From positions 37,867,243 through 37,931,242 of the forward strand of contig OY755243.1 of the NCBI GenBank assembly GCA_963576725.1: DNA of 64,000 nt. The letters run 5' to 3'. The stretch is from Azorinus chamasolen (taxonomy: Eukaryota > Mollusca > Bivalvia > Cardiida > Solecurtidae). Of the stretch, positions 1 to 9,234 are shown piece by piece (position 1 is the stretch's first letter; the number at the start of each line of letters is the position of its first letter). Below the pieces are notes generated by a model, which saw only the letters and a program-made list of their open reading frames with translations, was not told the DNA's origin and did no database searches. The translations under genes and the position numbers were made by a program.

Positions 1-8
1 TTTTATAG

Positions 9-86
9 GTGCTAAAATCCTTAGAGGCAGGGTCCTGGATTGAAGAAGGCGAGTTTGAGTGCTCAGACCTGTTTCCCACCTGTAAG
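9..86 (+). CDS. MCPH1: MCPH1 exon: end of penultimate BRCT repeat
   Basis: 26 codons, phase 0 at both ends, between ...TTTTATAG and GTAGTT. It begins with the V that would follow the conserved Trp of the BRCT helix in the preceding exon (outside the window), then SLEAGSWIEEGEFE. This corresponds to the end of the first repeat of the C-terminal BRCT pair. Confidence 0.8.
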
Positions 87-3000
87 GTAGTTATTTTCTA
101 AATTTCTTCAGCATGATTCAGCTATATTATGACCAGGACTGGTCCAAACATACTTGTCTTTCAGTATGCATTGAACTTATTGACTCTACAAACAAACACA
201 CATTCCTAGAGATTGATTTTCAGGATGTTAGTGTGCTAAGTTTTATGTTGCCTTAGCAGCCTAAAGCCCAATTGTGTTTTTATGCCCCCAACGGTGGGCA
301 TATAGTAATCGCATTGTCCGTTCGTCCGTCTGTCCTTCCATCCGTCCCAAATTCGTGTCCGGTCTGTAACTTTTTCATCTATCAATGGATTTCAATATAA
401 CTTACCACAAATGTTCACCTTACAGAGATGATGTGTCACGTGCAACTCCCTGGTCCATGGGTCAAAGGTCAAGGTCACAGGGTACAATTACTTTGTCACA
501 AATTTCGTGTCCGGTCTGTAACTTCTTCATCTATCAATGGATTTCAATATAACTTGCCACAAATGTTAACCAGGCAGAGACGATGTGTCGCGTTCAACTC
601 CCAGGTCCATGGGTCAAAGGTCAAGGTCACAGGGTACGATTACTTTGTCACAAATTTTGTGTCCGGTCTGTAACTTCTTATCTATCAATGGATTTCAATA
701 TAACTTGGCACAGATGTTCACCACACAAAGACGATGTGTTGGTTTAACTCCTAGGTCCATGGGTCAAAGGTCAAGGTCACAGGGTACAATTACTTTTTCA
801 CAAATTTAGTGTCTGGTCTATAACTTCTTTATATATCAATGGATTTCAATATGATTTGGCACAAATGTTCACTAGACAAAGATGATGTGTCGCTTTCAAC
901 TCTCTGGTCCATGGGTCAAAGGTCAAGGTCACAGGGTACAATTACTTTCTCACAAATTTCGTGTCCGGTCTGTAACTTCTTTATCTGTCAATGGATTTCA
1001 ATATAACTTGGCACAGATGTTCATCAGACCAAGACGATGTGTCACTTTTAGCTCCCTGGTCCATATGTCAAAGGTCAAGGACACAGGGTACAATTACTTG
1101 TTTATCTGTGAATGGATTTCAAAGTAACTTGGCACAAATGTTCACCACACAAAGACGATGTGTTAACTCCCTGGTCCATGGGTCAAAGATCAAGGTCACA
1201 GGGTACAAATTTTGGGGGCATTTGTCTTTTGACTGTGACATCTCTTGTTTTAATGTTGAATCATAAGGATTTTATTCTGTTTTGATAATTGATGAGTCAT
1301 TTCCAATGCAAAGAAGGATTTTGTAATTCTAAGACTATTTCAGGTGGCCAGACAAGAAAGAGAAAACAGCTCAGGGCTGTACAGGCAGACCATATTTATG
1401 GGCCTTGGTCATATCTATGTTTCTGGGAGGTCATCCCCGCCCCGTCAACAAGTGGTGCAGCTCATTAAGCTTTGTGGAGGACAGGTAGGAGTTTAGTGCT
1501 TCAAGGTTCTTGGTTATGTTTTTGAATCATTTTGATTACCTAAATGCTAAAAGTTTTGACCGAGTTGAGATGCAAGTAAATGAACGATTCATCATGATCA
1601 AAACTGTTAAACATTCCAATGGTATATATAGAAAATGTAGATGAAAGAAAATTGAAGCCAATTGCTATCTTTATGATCAGATTTGGGGGCATGTCTAAAA
1701 CAATGGAACCGTAAAGCAGGCTTACAGCTTATCATCTGCAACAGAAACGTAAGTTAAAATGTCTTCTCAGTTACATGTATAAAGAATGACAGCGTTTTTA
1801 GAATCTTAGAACAAACCCAAGTGAATCGCCCACTCCAAGTTCCACCCAAAACACACAAAATGACCCCTAAATACCGGTAAAACTTCAAGAGGGACATTTA
1901 GTAAAACAGAGGGTCATACTGAAAATTTATGTTTTATGGGTTGTCTGAGAGAAAACATAGATTTTCAATATGACTCCCTGTTTTTACAAAAGAAAAGATG
2001 AAATTCATAACAAAAGCAGATGCGTAGAACTTTTACTATAAACTGTCATAAAGTCTGATTCAGAAATGTATTGTATAGATCTTGTTAGCAGTACAGAAAA
2101 TCTGGAATGCAACGAGTGCCATGGTGTGACTACTAGTCACTTGATGTTGATGTCGAACTATTGTAGAATTGCGATAGTTTGTGCATCCTGGAGAAATGAA
2201 GGGATTGTTTTGTTTTGTTTTTATAAAAGGGTCACACATCATTTTACCATTCTCAATGTACAACCAGTAATTATTTTGTGAGCCACGACTCACAAAATCC
2301 CCATGGGATGTTGGTTTTTGGGGGAACTTGGACCGGGGGTTTGCTTTGGTTTGTTCAAAGATTTTAAAAACGCCCTCATTCTTAACTGAGAAGACATTTT
2401 AACTTACGTTTTCTGTTTCGGACTATAAGTTGTTAGACTGCTTTACGGTTCGATTGTTTTAGACATGCCCTACTTACTCAGGGCAGGAAACAGTGACGCA
2501 GTCTACAAAAAATAAATTCGCCCCTTTACACGGTCAGCCCACAATATTCGTCCCAAAACTAGGGGTCATTTAGACTAAATCTTTGTCAAAACGCACAATT
2601 TTGTGTGCAGGGAAATCCCTGAATAAGCTTGTATAATCATGAATGCTGCAATATAGGAGATTTGCCTCAAACAAATATTAGCATTGCATGATGTAGAGTA
2701 AATCCTTTTTACAGTAACTTTAGTTCAATTCGGGTCATACTGTGCAACACACATTTCAGTGTCATTGCTTTGCTTTTTGGGCATTTGTCACCTACTGTGA
2801 TGCATTTCTTGTTAATCCTTTCCCTCATATAAATGCTTTTGATGCAATTGCAAACAGGATAAACCAAGATCAGATGGCTCCTTAAGGAGCCATCTGATCA
2901 GGGTCTGCTGTTTGCTTTTGGAGTTATATAGATGTGATTCTACAGTTTCTGCCAAGGTAAACAATTCCTATGTTCATGTACCATTACAAAAGTTCAGCTA

Positions 3001-5873
3001 ATAAAGCTTATTTCTTACATGAATATTGAACAGGAAAGGGTTAATATGAGGGGAAGGGATGGCATTTAGATTTACATCTGTCTGTCTGTCTTCTCTGTCC
3101 ACTATGATCTATCTCCTCTTTTGTATTCTGCATTAACTTTGACCAAGAGTAATGAACTTTAAGGGGTGGTTGATCATACACAACTTAGATATGGTTACGA
3201 TACACATACTGTACTAAATAGCAGAGTTATAGTGCAGGTCATATACCATACCATAGCTGTTCACAGTTAAACATAAGTAGTGACGGTCTTGTTCTATAGA
3301 AACATGTACACTTGTTGACAAAAGTATCTTAGCTTTGAAAGGATTAGCATTAAGATGTTTGTCTTGTACTGACTGCAGGTGGCTGGGTCTAAGGAGAAGG
3401 CAAATGTGTATGTGGGTGCTGAGTACCACCCTGGTCTGACCTGTCTGAAAACCAACTGGATTCTAGGTGAGTTTTATGCATAAGAGGTTATGGTATTAGC
3501 AAACAGAGCAGACGCTAATCAGATGGCACCAGGACCTATCTAGTCTGGGTTTCAAAGGTGTTTAACCCATTCCCTCATATTGACACTTTGTGAAACCATT
3601 GTGATAAATAGAGCATTTGCTCCTATAGGAGCAAATGCTCTATCACAATGGTTTCAAACTACAAAATTCTAAAAAAAAATCCTTTTTTTCTAATTAATGC
3701 TCCTTTTCGGTAGATTTATTCAAGGAGGCCTATGAGGTAAAGGGTTAAAGGTGTTTAAAGGGTTATAGTCTATTTTCACTCAGCAACGGATTCATATGGT
3801 TTTGTATGTTTCATACAGGAAAAGAATTAACTCTGGCTGCAGAGGTAAAATCTATGATTACATCAGTGAAACAGTTTGGATCCAAATGAAACCTAGAGTA
3901 ACTGGTTTGATACTGTGGTGCATGTTTTTTTTGACAAAAGGGATGAAAATTCAACCATGAAAACTGAAAAATGTTGCAGATGACAAAATATGGCAGTAAT
4001 GGAGTTATGGAAAATGTATTGAGTGGTAGTGTCAGAAGCATATAGATCTGTTTTATGCCCCCCAGATCTGGGGCATATTGTTTTGGCCCGGTCTGTCAGT
4101 TTGTCTGTCTGTTTGTTTGTTTGTCACCAAATTTAACATTGTTCATAACTTTTGAGCCAGTACATACAGAGACTTGATATTTGGTATGCATATGTATCTC
4201 AAAGCCGCACATTTTGAGGTGTAACATGTAAAAGTCAAGGTCATCCTTAAAGGTCGGAGGTCAAATATACAGTCAAGACTGTTATATGTGACCTTCAAAG
4301 GGACTTCATGAAAAAGGTCACATATGACAGTGATCCGCGGGACCAGCACACATGCTCGAATTTTCGGATTATCGCTATTCGGATTAATGCAGGTATGTTC
4401 AATGAGATTTGATAGAATTTGAGCCGGGACCTCAACATTCCCTCGGAATAGGCGGGAATCTCGGAAAAACAAGAGTCGAAATAACGCCGTTATACTGTAT
4501 AAGACATATACCAAAACTGTACTAGTGAAGAAATCTACATAAGGGAAAAATAAAAATGTGTACTAATCCAGTCTGATACAATATATGTATCTATTATTTA
4601 ATACATTTATACAACATATATTATCACAAATAAACTCTAAAATTTAAAACATAAAAGTTTTATTTAAATGACAAATAAGATTGAAGGGATTCCAGAACAT
4701 CAGTGCATGTAAGATACAATGTACAAATGTAATATATATGTAAATGCATGCACTATATTACACATTTAATGATATAAATATAAACCAGGTGCAGATTACC
4801 AAGCATACTTTCGAGTAATGATGACAGAGGCATGTATTATGTATATACTGACTGATTTATAAAGACCGTTCTGACCTAAAGTGCCCGTAATAATCGCAAG
4901 CCAGATCGAATTAATTGCATTGTTTGTCGTTCTTTAACCTTTTTGTCGCTCGAAATCTCCTCCAGCGAATCTTGTATACGATGTACGTAGCCATGTTTGA
5001 CACAACTGGTTTCCCGAATATTCTGTTCGCGTACATGTACCTGTAGAGCAGAAGTTCACGCATGATTTACAATCCCAGGTTTTCCCTAATTAATATGGTG
5101 TGAAAAACCGACGCGCTATGTAAACAAACAAAAGAAACTGTGATAAATGAATGTTGTTGAATTCAGACCGAAGCCTATGTTTGGTTTGCAAAATCAGGGT
5201 CGCTTGTCATGTTAGACAGGGAGTTGCTTAATTCAGACCAAAAGTATAGGAAAATACATTGGGTGGGATGAAATACAGTCGCATATGAGAGAGAGTCGCT
5301 GAATTCAGGGGGTCACTAAGGCAGTCTCGACTGTCCAGGTCAAATCACTGACATTGGCCATAACTTTTTAACCAGTACAGATACAAACTTGATATTTGGC
5401 ATGCCTGTGTATCTCATGAAGCTGCACATTTTGAGGGGTGACATTTCAAAGTCACGGTCATCCTTCAGGATCAAAGGTCATATTGGGGGCATATTGTTTC
5501 ACAAACACATCTTGTTTAACCCTGTACTCCATAAATACGTCTTTCTAGAGTCTTTTCTATTTGATGATGATACTATACAGATATGATTCTACAGTTTCTG
5601 CCATGGGTAAAAATTCCCATTGCCATGTGCTATTATAGCAAATATGACATCATTATTTATTACATGAAAGGAAAGACTTTAAATAATGAAGATGGGATTT
5701 GATCAAAAGCTTCCTTCAGTAATTAATGGCAAAAAAATGTACCTCTGAAGCTTATGTGCATTTGTTGATGGAAATGAATTGTTGTTTCAGATTGTGTCAG
5801 TGAACACAAACTTCTCCCCATGGACCTGTACAAGTTGGACAGACCGAAACGAGAAAGCAGTCCAGCATACTAA
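9..5873 (+). CDS. MCPH1: microcephalin, last four exons (5'-partial gene)
   Basis: Exons 9-86, 1344-1484, 3379-3466 and 5791-5873 join into one frame of 129 residues ending in TAA. The 5' part of the gene lies before the window. Every junction has AG acceptors and GT donors (phases 0, 0, 1). Residues 1-17 (VLKSLEAGSWIEEGEFE) close one BRCT repeat. Residues ~42-119 form the last BRCT repeat, with SSPPRQQVV at 56-64, the LIKLCGG turn at 66-72, and W100-x3-C104 in NWILDCVSEHKLLP, the BRCT Trp/Cys signature. Order and wording match the C-terminal BRCT pair of microcephalin as I remember the family. Known family role: a nuclear DNA-damage and chromosome-condensation protein whose BRCT pair binds phosphorylated H2A-type histone. 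The short basic tail after the domain (DRPKRESSPAY) looks lineage-specific. The introns are filled with mobile elements. Another BRCT protein is possible but less likely. Confidence 0.85.
281..1250 (+). repeat. pearl-like element with ~152-bp tandem core (intron)
   Basis: Starts TATGCCCCCAACGGTGGGCATA, followed by a degenerate CCGTTCGTCCGTCTGTCC tetranucleotide tract. About six tandem copies of a ~152-bp unit follow; the landmark GTGTCCGGTCTGTAAC recurs at 355, 507, 659, 809 and 961. It ends near GGGGGCATTTGTC. The layout is that of bivalve pearl repeats, which have been assigned to Helentron-associated elements. The short open frames in it are products of the tandem repeat. Confidence 0.7.
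1344..1484 (+). CDS. MCPH1: MCPH1 exon: first half of last BRCT repeat
   Basis: 47 codons after ...GACTATTTCAG and before GTAGGAGT, phase 0 to phase 0. It encodes the inter-repeat linker (RQERENSSGLYRQ), the first strand (IFMGLGHIYVSG), SSPPRQQVVQLIKL and the CGG turn. Confidence 0.85.
1687..2470. repeat. long inverted repeat (foldback element) in MCPH1 intron
   Basis: Left arm ~1687-1855 starts GGGCATGTCTAAAACAATGG. Its reverse complement returns, diverged, at ~2300-2470, ending CATTGTTTTAGACATGCCC-like sequence (observed GATTGTTTTAGACATGCCC). Matching inner landmarks are AACGTAAGTTAAAATGTCTT on the left and AAGACATTTTAACTTACG on the right. No coding capacity is seen. The superfamily is not recognised. 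Confidence 0.6.
1901..1987. repeat. imperfect hairpin nested in the 1687-2470 foldback
   Basis: GTAAAACAGAGGGTCATACT... pairs with ...ATATGACTCCCTGTTTTTAC, giving arms of about 35 bp and a short GTTGTCTGAGAG loop. Confidence 0.6.
2812..3044 (+). mobile_element. TTAA MITE, type A
   Basis: TTAA at both ends (2812, 3041), CCTTTCCCTCATATAAATGC start and GGAAAGGG end. The core palindrome is perfect around GATGGCTCCTTAAGGAGCCATC. The right arm has GATTCTACAGTTTCTGCCA and ATGAATATT. It lies in an MCPH1 intron. Confidence 0.75.
3379..3466 (+). CDS. MCPH1: MCPH1 exon: second half of last BRCT repeat
   Basis: 29 codons plus one base after ...TGACTGCAG, ending at the strong donor G|GTGAGT (phase 1). 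It encodes VAGSKEKANVYVGAEYHPGL then TCLKTNWIL. The Trp is the conserved BRCT helix-3 residue. Confidence 0.85.
3484..3560. mobile_element. TTAA MITE type A, core fragment
   Basis: AGCAAACAGAGCAGACGCTAATCAGATGG... is followed by a decayed second half (TAGTCTGGGT). Its end appears after the adjoining type B element (TTTAAAGGGTTATAG at 3755-3769), so B seems to interrupt A. Confidence 0.5.
3562..3748 (+). mobile_element. TTAA MITE, type B
   Basis: TTAACCCATTCCCTCATATTGA start and GGGTTAA end. The hairpin is TGAAACCATTGTGATAAATA / TATCACAATGGTTTCA with inner GAGCATTTGCTCCTATAGGA. The right arm has AATGCTCCTTTTCGGTAGAT. Confidence 0.75.
4053..5515 (+). repeat. pearl-like element interrupted by a 1.06-kb insertion
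   Basis: Starts TATGCCCCCCAGATCTGGGGCATA, then GTCTGTCTGTTTGTTTGTTTG, then a unit beginning TTCATAACTTTTGAGCCAGTA. The same unit recurs after the insertion (CCATAACTTTTTAACCAGTA at ~5360). It ends GGGGGCATATTGTTTCACAA. Unit landmarks CTTGATATTTGG and GCACATTTTGAGG are present in both copies. Confidence 0.65.
4270..5333. mobile_element. non-autonomous DNA transposon with CAGTC...GACTG ends
   Basis: Terminal inverted repeats CAGTCAAGACTG / CAGTCTCGACTG (one mismatch as inverted repeats), then TTATATGTGACC. TA precedes the left end and TC follows the right end, so a TA duplication has decayed or is uncertain. The insert splits a pearl-like repeat. End sequence and TA preference suggest pogo/Tigger. 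No transposase frame was recognised inside. Confidence 0.55.
5516..5682 (+). mobile_element. TTAA MITE type A, core deleted
   Basis: TTAACCCTGTACTCCATAAATACG at the left and GAAAGACTTTAA at the right. The central palindrome is missing and the arm GATTCTACAGTTTCTGCCATG is retained. Confidence 0.65.
5791..5873 (+). CDS. MCPH1: MCPH1 terminal coding exon
   Basis: Follows GAATTGTTGTTTCAG. The G left by the previous exon plus AT gives D, then CVSEHKLLPMDLYKL, a short basic tail and TAA at 5871-5873. The ~120 bases after the stop to 5990 are probably 3' UTR. No single poly(A) signal can be chosen. Confidence 0.85.
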
Positions 5874-6003
5874 TCCATGGACAATTCTATCTGGCTTAAT
5901 GTATTAGAAGTTACAAACATCAGAAAACCAAAAACAGAAAACAGTGTTATTCAAAACAGACCCTTTTTGTGCAGTCTTGGTGTATATTAAATATGCTCTT
6001 TAT

Positions 6004-6560
6004 TATACCCCCACTTCTAAAGAAGCGGGGGCTATATAATATTGGAATCATGCATGTCCGTGTGTTCTTCTGTCCTTCCTTCCAATCCGTCTGTCCGAAT
6101 TTTTATCCGGAGCATTACTCCTAAAGTATTATAGGCACAACTGTGAAATTTTATATATGGATAGCGGGTGATGAGGGGATGTGCAGTCAACAATGATTGT
6201 AACTCTAAATTCATTTTTAAGGGAGTTATTCCCCTTAGTTACTTTTCAGAAGCAATTTTTTGTGAAGCAAACTACTTCTACATTTCTTCACCAATGAACC
6301 TCAAATTTTGCATGTGCATTTATAATGAAGTGTAGATGTTGATCACATTAATTTCATATGAGTCATTCCAAGAATTAGAGTTATTGCCCCTGATTGAATC
6401 CTAAAAAGTACTACTTCTACATTTCTTCACCAATGAACCTCAAATTTTGCGTATGCATTATAATAATGTGTAGATGTGTGTGACATAATTTTCATGTGAG
6501 TCATTCCCTGATTGGGCTTTAAAAATGTTCATTTTACAAGTGTGGATGAAAGGATTATTG
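6004..6560 (+). repeat. pearl-like element with short tandem core
   Basis: Opens with a small hairpin, TACCCCCACTTC / GAAGCGGGGGC, then GTCCTTCCTTCCAATCCGTCTGTCCG. A ~140-bp unit beginning CTACTTCTACATTTCTTCAC occurs at ~6270 and ~6410. Its right end is unclear. Confidence 0.5.
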
Positions 6561-6900
6561 AGCTATTGCCTCTTCAGTCTTGTATTGATGTCACTGGGTC
6601 TTGTGACAAGGTGATGGGTGGGGTAGCTTTAGTGATAGCTACATTACCATATTAAGTATGAGTAAATGTATGAAGATGAATATTTTTCGGTATAAATAAG
6701 AGAATATTGATGGAGGCGGTCACACCTATTTCTACGATATTTCATGCCTTGACATTGCATAGATTTAATCAAAAGTATGAGTTGTGTCTCACAAATAAAA
6801 AAGATTTAATCAGTGGATTTTTTTTGTGAAAACGATGCATACATGTTTGCATACATGTTCATAATTTATGTAATTTATCTTTTGATACTTGAATTATAAT
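6560..6900. other. no feature seen
   Basis: AT-rich sequence after the pearl-like repeat. No exon, hairpin or element end was recognised. Confidence 0.4.
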
Positions 6901-7825
6901 ATATAAATTTCTCAAGGAACAAGCATCATTCTTAGATATCATTTTTTGCTTGTCTGTTTTTCGAGGAAAAAAATACAAGGTATTGTCATAATCATTACTT
7001 CTTCGTCCGCATTGTTGTCCTGAAACTCTAACATTTGCTATTACTTCTTTACTATTCACACAAATATTATGAAACTAAACACACACTTGTTCATCATCAC
7101 TAGGGCTACAATCTGACCAGGGGCCATAACTCTGTAAGGATTTTTCACAAAATTATTCCCCATTATGGACTTATAAATAAAAATTTAAGCTGTCTGTCAT
7201 TTTGAAAATTGTAACCAGCAGGGCTCTCATGAATCATGTATTCTGAATCCCTTGTGGCAATGTCTTTCCATCAATGTGACTTTGACATTTGAACTTTGAC
7301 CTTATTTTAAAACTCTTAACAAAAACCGTTTGTTTTAAAATTATTCAAGAAAGTCTTATGAAAATTCACACTCTTGTTCTCCGTCACAAGGGCTGAAATC
7401 TGACCGAGGGTCATTACTCTGTAAGGCTTTTTATGCCCCCACATAGTGGTAGCATATAGGGTTGCCCCCTGTCCGTACGTACGTACATACATCCGTACGC
7501 ACATCTAGAAGAATTTTTCCGGACTTCCTTCTTGGAAAGTATTTGTCCAATCCATACCAAACTTTACACATGTTTGTGGCCATTATGTCTTGGTCAAGTT
7601 TGATAGCCATGTAAATTGCTTCAGTCATTTAGGAGTTGTGGCCCTTTATTTGCAAAAATGACTTTTAAAAATCGCCCTTACTTTCTGTGACAAAAAGTCC
7701 AAAGGGGGACATCGGTGTCCTTTGGACACATTTCTATTTTATTTTTTTTTAATTATGTCCCTTTATGGACCCAATCAAACAGACGAGCATTGGCACCTGC
7801 ATGCAGTGCTCTTGTTAAAATCATT
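6900..7825 (+). repeat. interspersed repeat L, split by another element
   Basis: Shares long stretches with 18770-19290: CTATTACTTCTTTACTATTCA, ACACTTGTTCAtcatCAC, CCCATTATGGAC, CAGCAGGGCTCTCA and the end GCATTGGCACCTGCATGCAG/GTGCTCTTG. The part after 7745 continues the part before 7435, so the 7435-7745 sequence is an insertion. Confidence 0.6.
7435..7745 (+). mobile_element. short pearl-like element inserted in repeat L
   Basis: Starts TATGCCCCCACATAGTGGTAGC and has a GTCCGTACGTACGTAC tract. The single core unit includes CCGGACTTCCTTCTTGGAAA. It ends GGGGGACATCGGTGTCCTTTG. The flanks match an uninterrupted copy of repeat L. Confidence 0.6.
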
Positions 7826-7854
7826 TTATAAAGCATGAACATTGATTTAATCGT

Positions 7855-8087
7855 TTAACTGATGGAGACACCTTTTTATGCATTTTCAAATAGCGTACAC
7901 CCAGATCATACAACTAGTGTAGAAGCTGTCTGGTCTTATTACAGTTTGCTCTGTTATGGAATCATATAGATGCGATTCTACAGTTACTGGCATGGCCTGT
8001 TAATTTGCCATTACAAAACTGCCATTATTATTATTCACTAAGTCATTATTTCATATGTGAATGTTCATCAGGTATTTTAAAGGATTA
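7855..8087 (+). mobile_element. TTAA MITE type A, degenerate
   Basis: TTAACTGATGG... start, weak core (ACCCAGATCATACAACTAG / CTGTCTGGTCTTATTACAG), arm GATTCTACAGTTACTGGCATGG, end TTTTAAAGGATTA. Confidence 0.55.
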
Positions 8088-8275
8088 CTAGCGTGGTATT
8101 ATTTAAAATTGTGAACTTTTAGCCATATATGAATAACAGTTTATTGTTATCAGTTGTTTAAAAATGTATAAAAAAATTATATACGGGTATGTTTTTCATG
8201 TTTGAAAACAATTAACAATAGAAAATCGGATAATACTGGATATGTATATTATGTACATGTAATTGTCAATGCAAA

Positions 8276-8451
8276 ACTTTGGTTGATAATGCATTGTACG
8301 TTGGTTGATAATGCATAGTACTTTGGTTCATAATGCATAGTACTTTGGTTGATAATGCATTGTACTTTGGTTGATAATGCATAGCACTTTGGTTCATAAT
8401 GCATAGTACTTTGGTTGATAATGCATTGTACTTTGGTTGATAGTGCATGGT
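8276..8451. repeat. tandem repeat, 8 x 22 bp with 66-bp higher order
   Basis: Eight back-to-back copies of ACTTTGGTTGATAATGCATT-type units. Variant positions (GTTGAT/GTTCAT and CATTGT/CATAGT) repeat every third unit, giving a 66-bp super-unit. A 69-residue minus-strand frame here is only the repeat read through. Confidence 0.9.
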
Positions 8452-8625
8452 TACTTGTGATAAATTATTTCTCAAAATGTGCTGATTATATTATAATAGT
8501 CATAATTGCTTATGGTCAAAAGTGGACTCTCCTTTAAAAGTTCATTTGTTAATCAGGAATTAAATATAAGTCTAACAAAGTCTATACCAATACAATGTGC
8601 ATATGTGAGTGCAGATCTGAAGCCC

Positions 8626-8832
8626 TTTAACTTTTTCAACATGAAGTGACTTGTTGATAACTTACAATCAGTTTAGATCCAGACGAGACCCTAAGTAACT
8701 CGTCATCACATAAGAAATGTTCATATTTTTGTGCCCACATTTTCAAAATGGACAGAAATTAGATTTACCCTTGTAAGTCACATAATTGAGAATTTTCTGC
8801 ACAATGTTTGCAGAACACTCAAGGTTAAAAGG
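8626..8832. mobile_element. type F element, degenerate
   Basis: CCTTTAACTTTTTCAACATG at the left and CTCAAGGTTAAA at the right. The centre CAGTTTAGATCCAGACGAGA / TCGTCATC matches the F core (CAGTTTGGATCCAGATGAGATGC elsewhere). Confidence 0.45.
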
Positions 8833-9223
8833 TGAAATTTGATTATGAAATTACATTACAAAGTGTGCATGTGAGACATTTTTTGTATCATGGATATTAA
8901 ATTTCTATTTATTTGAATTAAGGTGTTTTTATTCAAACTAGCAATTATGGGAAATAATTTGAAATTTGAGAAACACAAAGACCTATATATGTTGCATGTC
9001 TGTGGTTGATGGATTTTAGAACCGTTTATAGTTTTGCAAATTGTTTGTCCTATGGAAAGTGATACAACATTATTTAATTTTCCTATTGATGTAAGGTTAT
9101 TTACAATGTTATTATGTATGACATAGAGTATTTATTTATAATACATGAAAATGAACAGCTTGTAATAACTCAATTCTCTCAAATTAACCTGGCATAGGTT
9201 AAAGTGCCCTAGAGTCAGACTGA

Positions 9224-9234
9224 TTAACCCTTAA
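9224..9234 (+). mobile_element. left tip of a type A MITE split by the 5.7-kb foldback
   Basis: TTAACCCTTAA abuts the foldback. The rest of this MITE begins at 14968 with TAACTTCATAAATAG. Joined at one TAA, they recreate the type A start TTAACCCTTAACTTCATAAATA. Confidence 0.7.

Noticed and set aside
428..1266. Plus frames with repeated QLPGPWVKGQGHRVQL-type text
   Set aside because: Read-through of the 152-bp tandem unit; not a protein repeat.
3550..3769. Apparent 12-bp duplication AAAGGTGTTTAA around a type B element
   Set aside because: TTAA elements duplicate only TTAA. The extra bases do not fit a precise insertion and may be coincidence or later repair.
8266..8475. 69-codon minus frame with repeating NALSTKVLCIMNQ-type text
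   Set aside because: A 66-bp (22-codon) tandem array read through; no independent evidence of coding.
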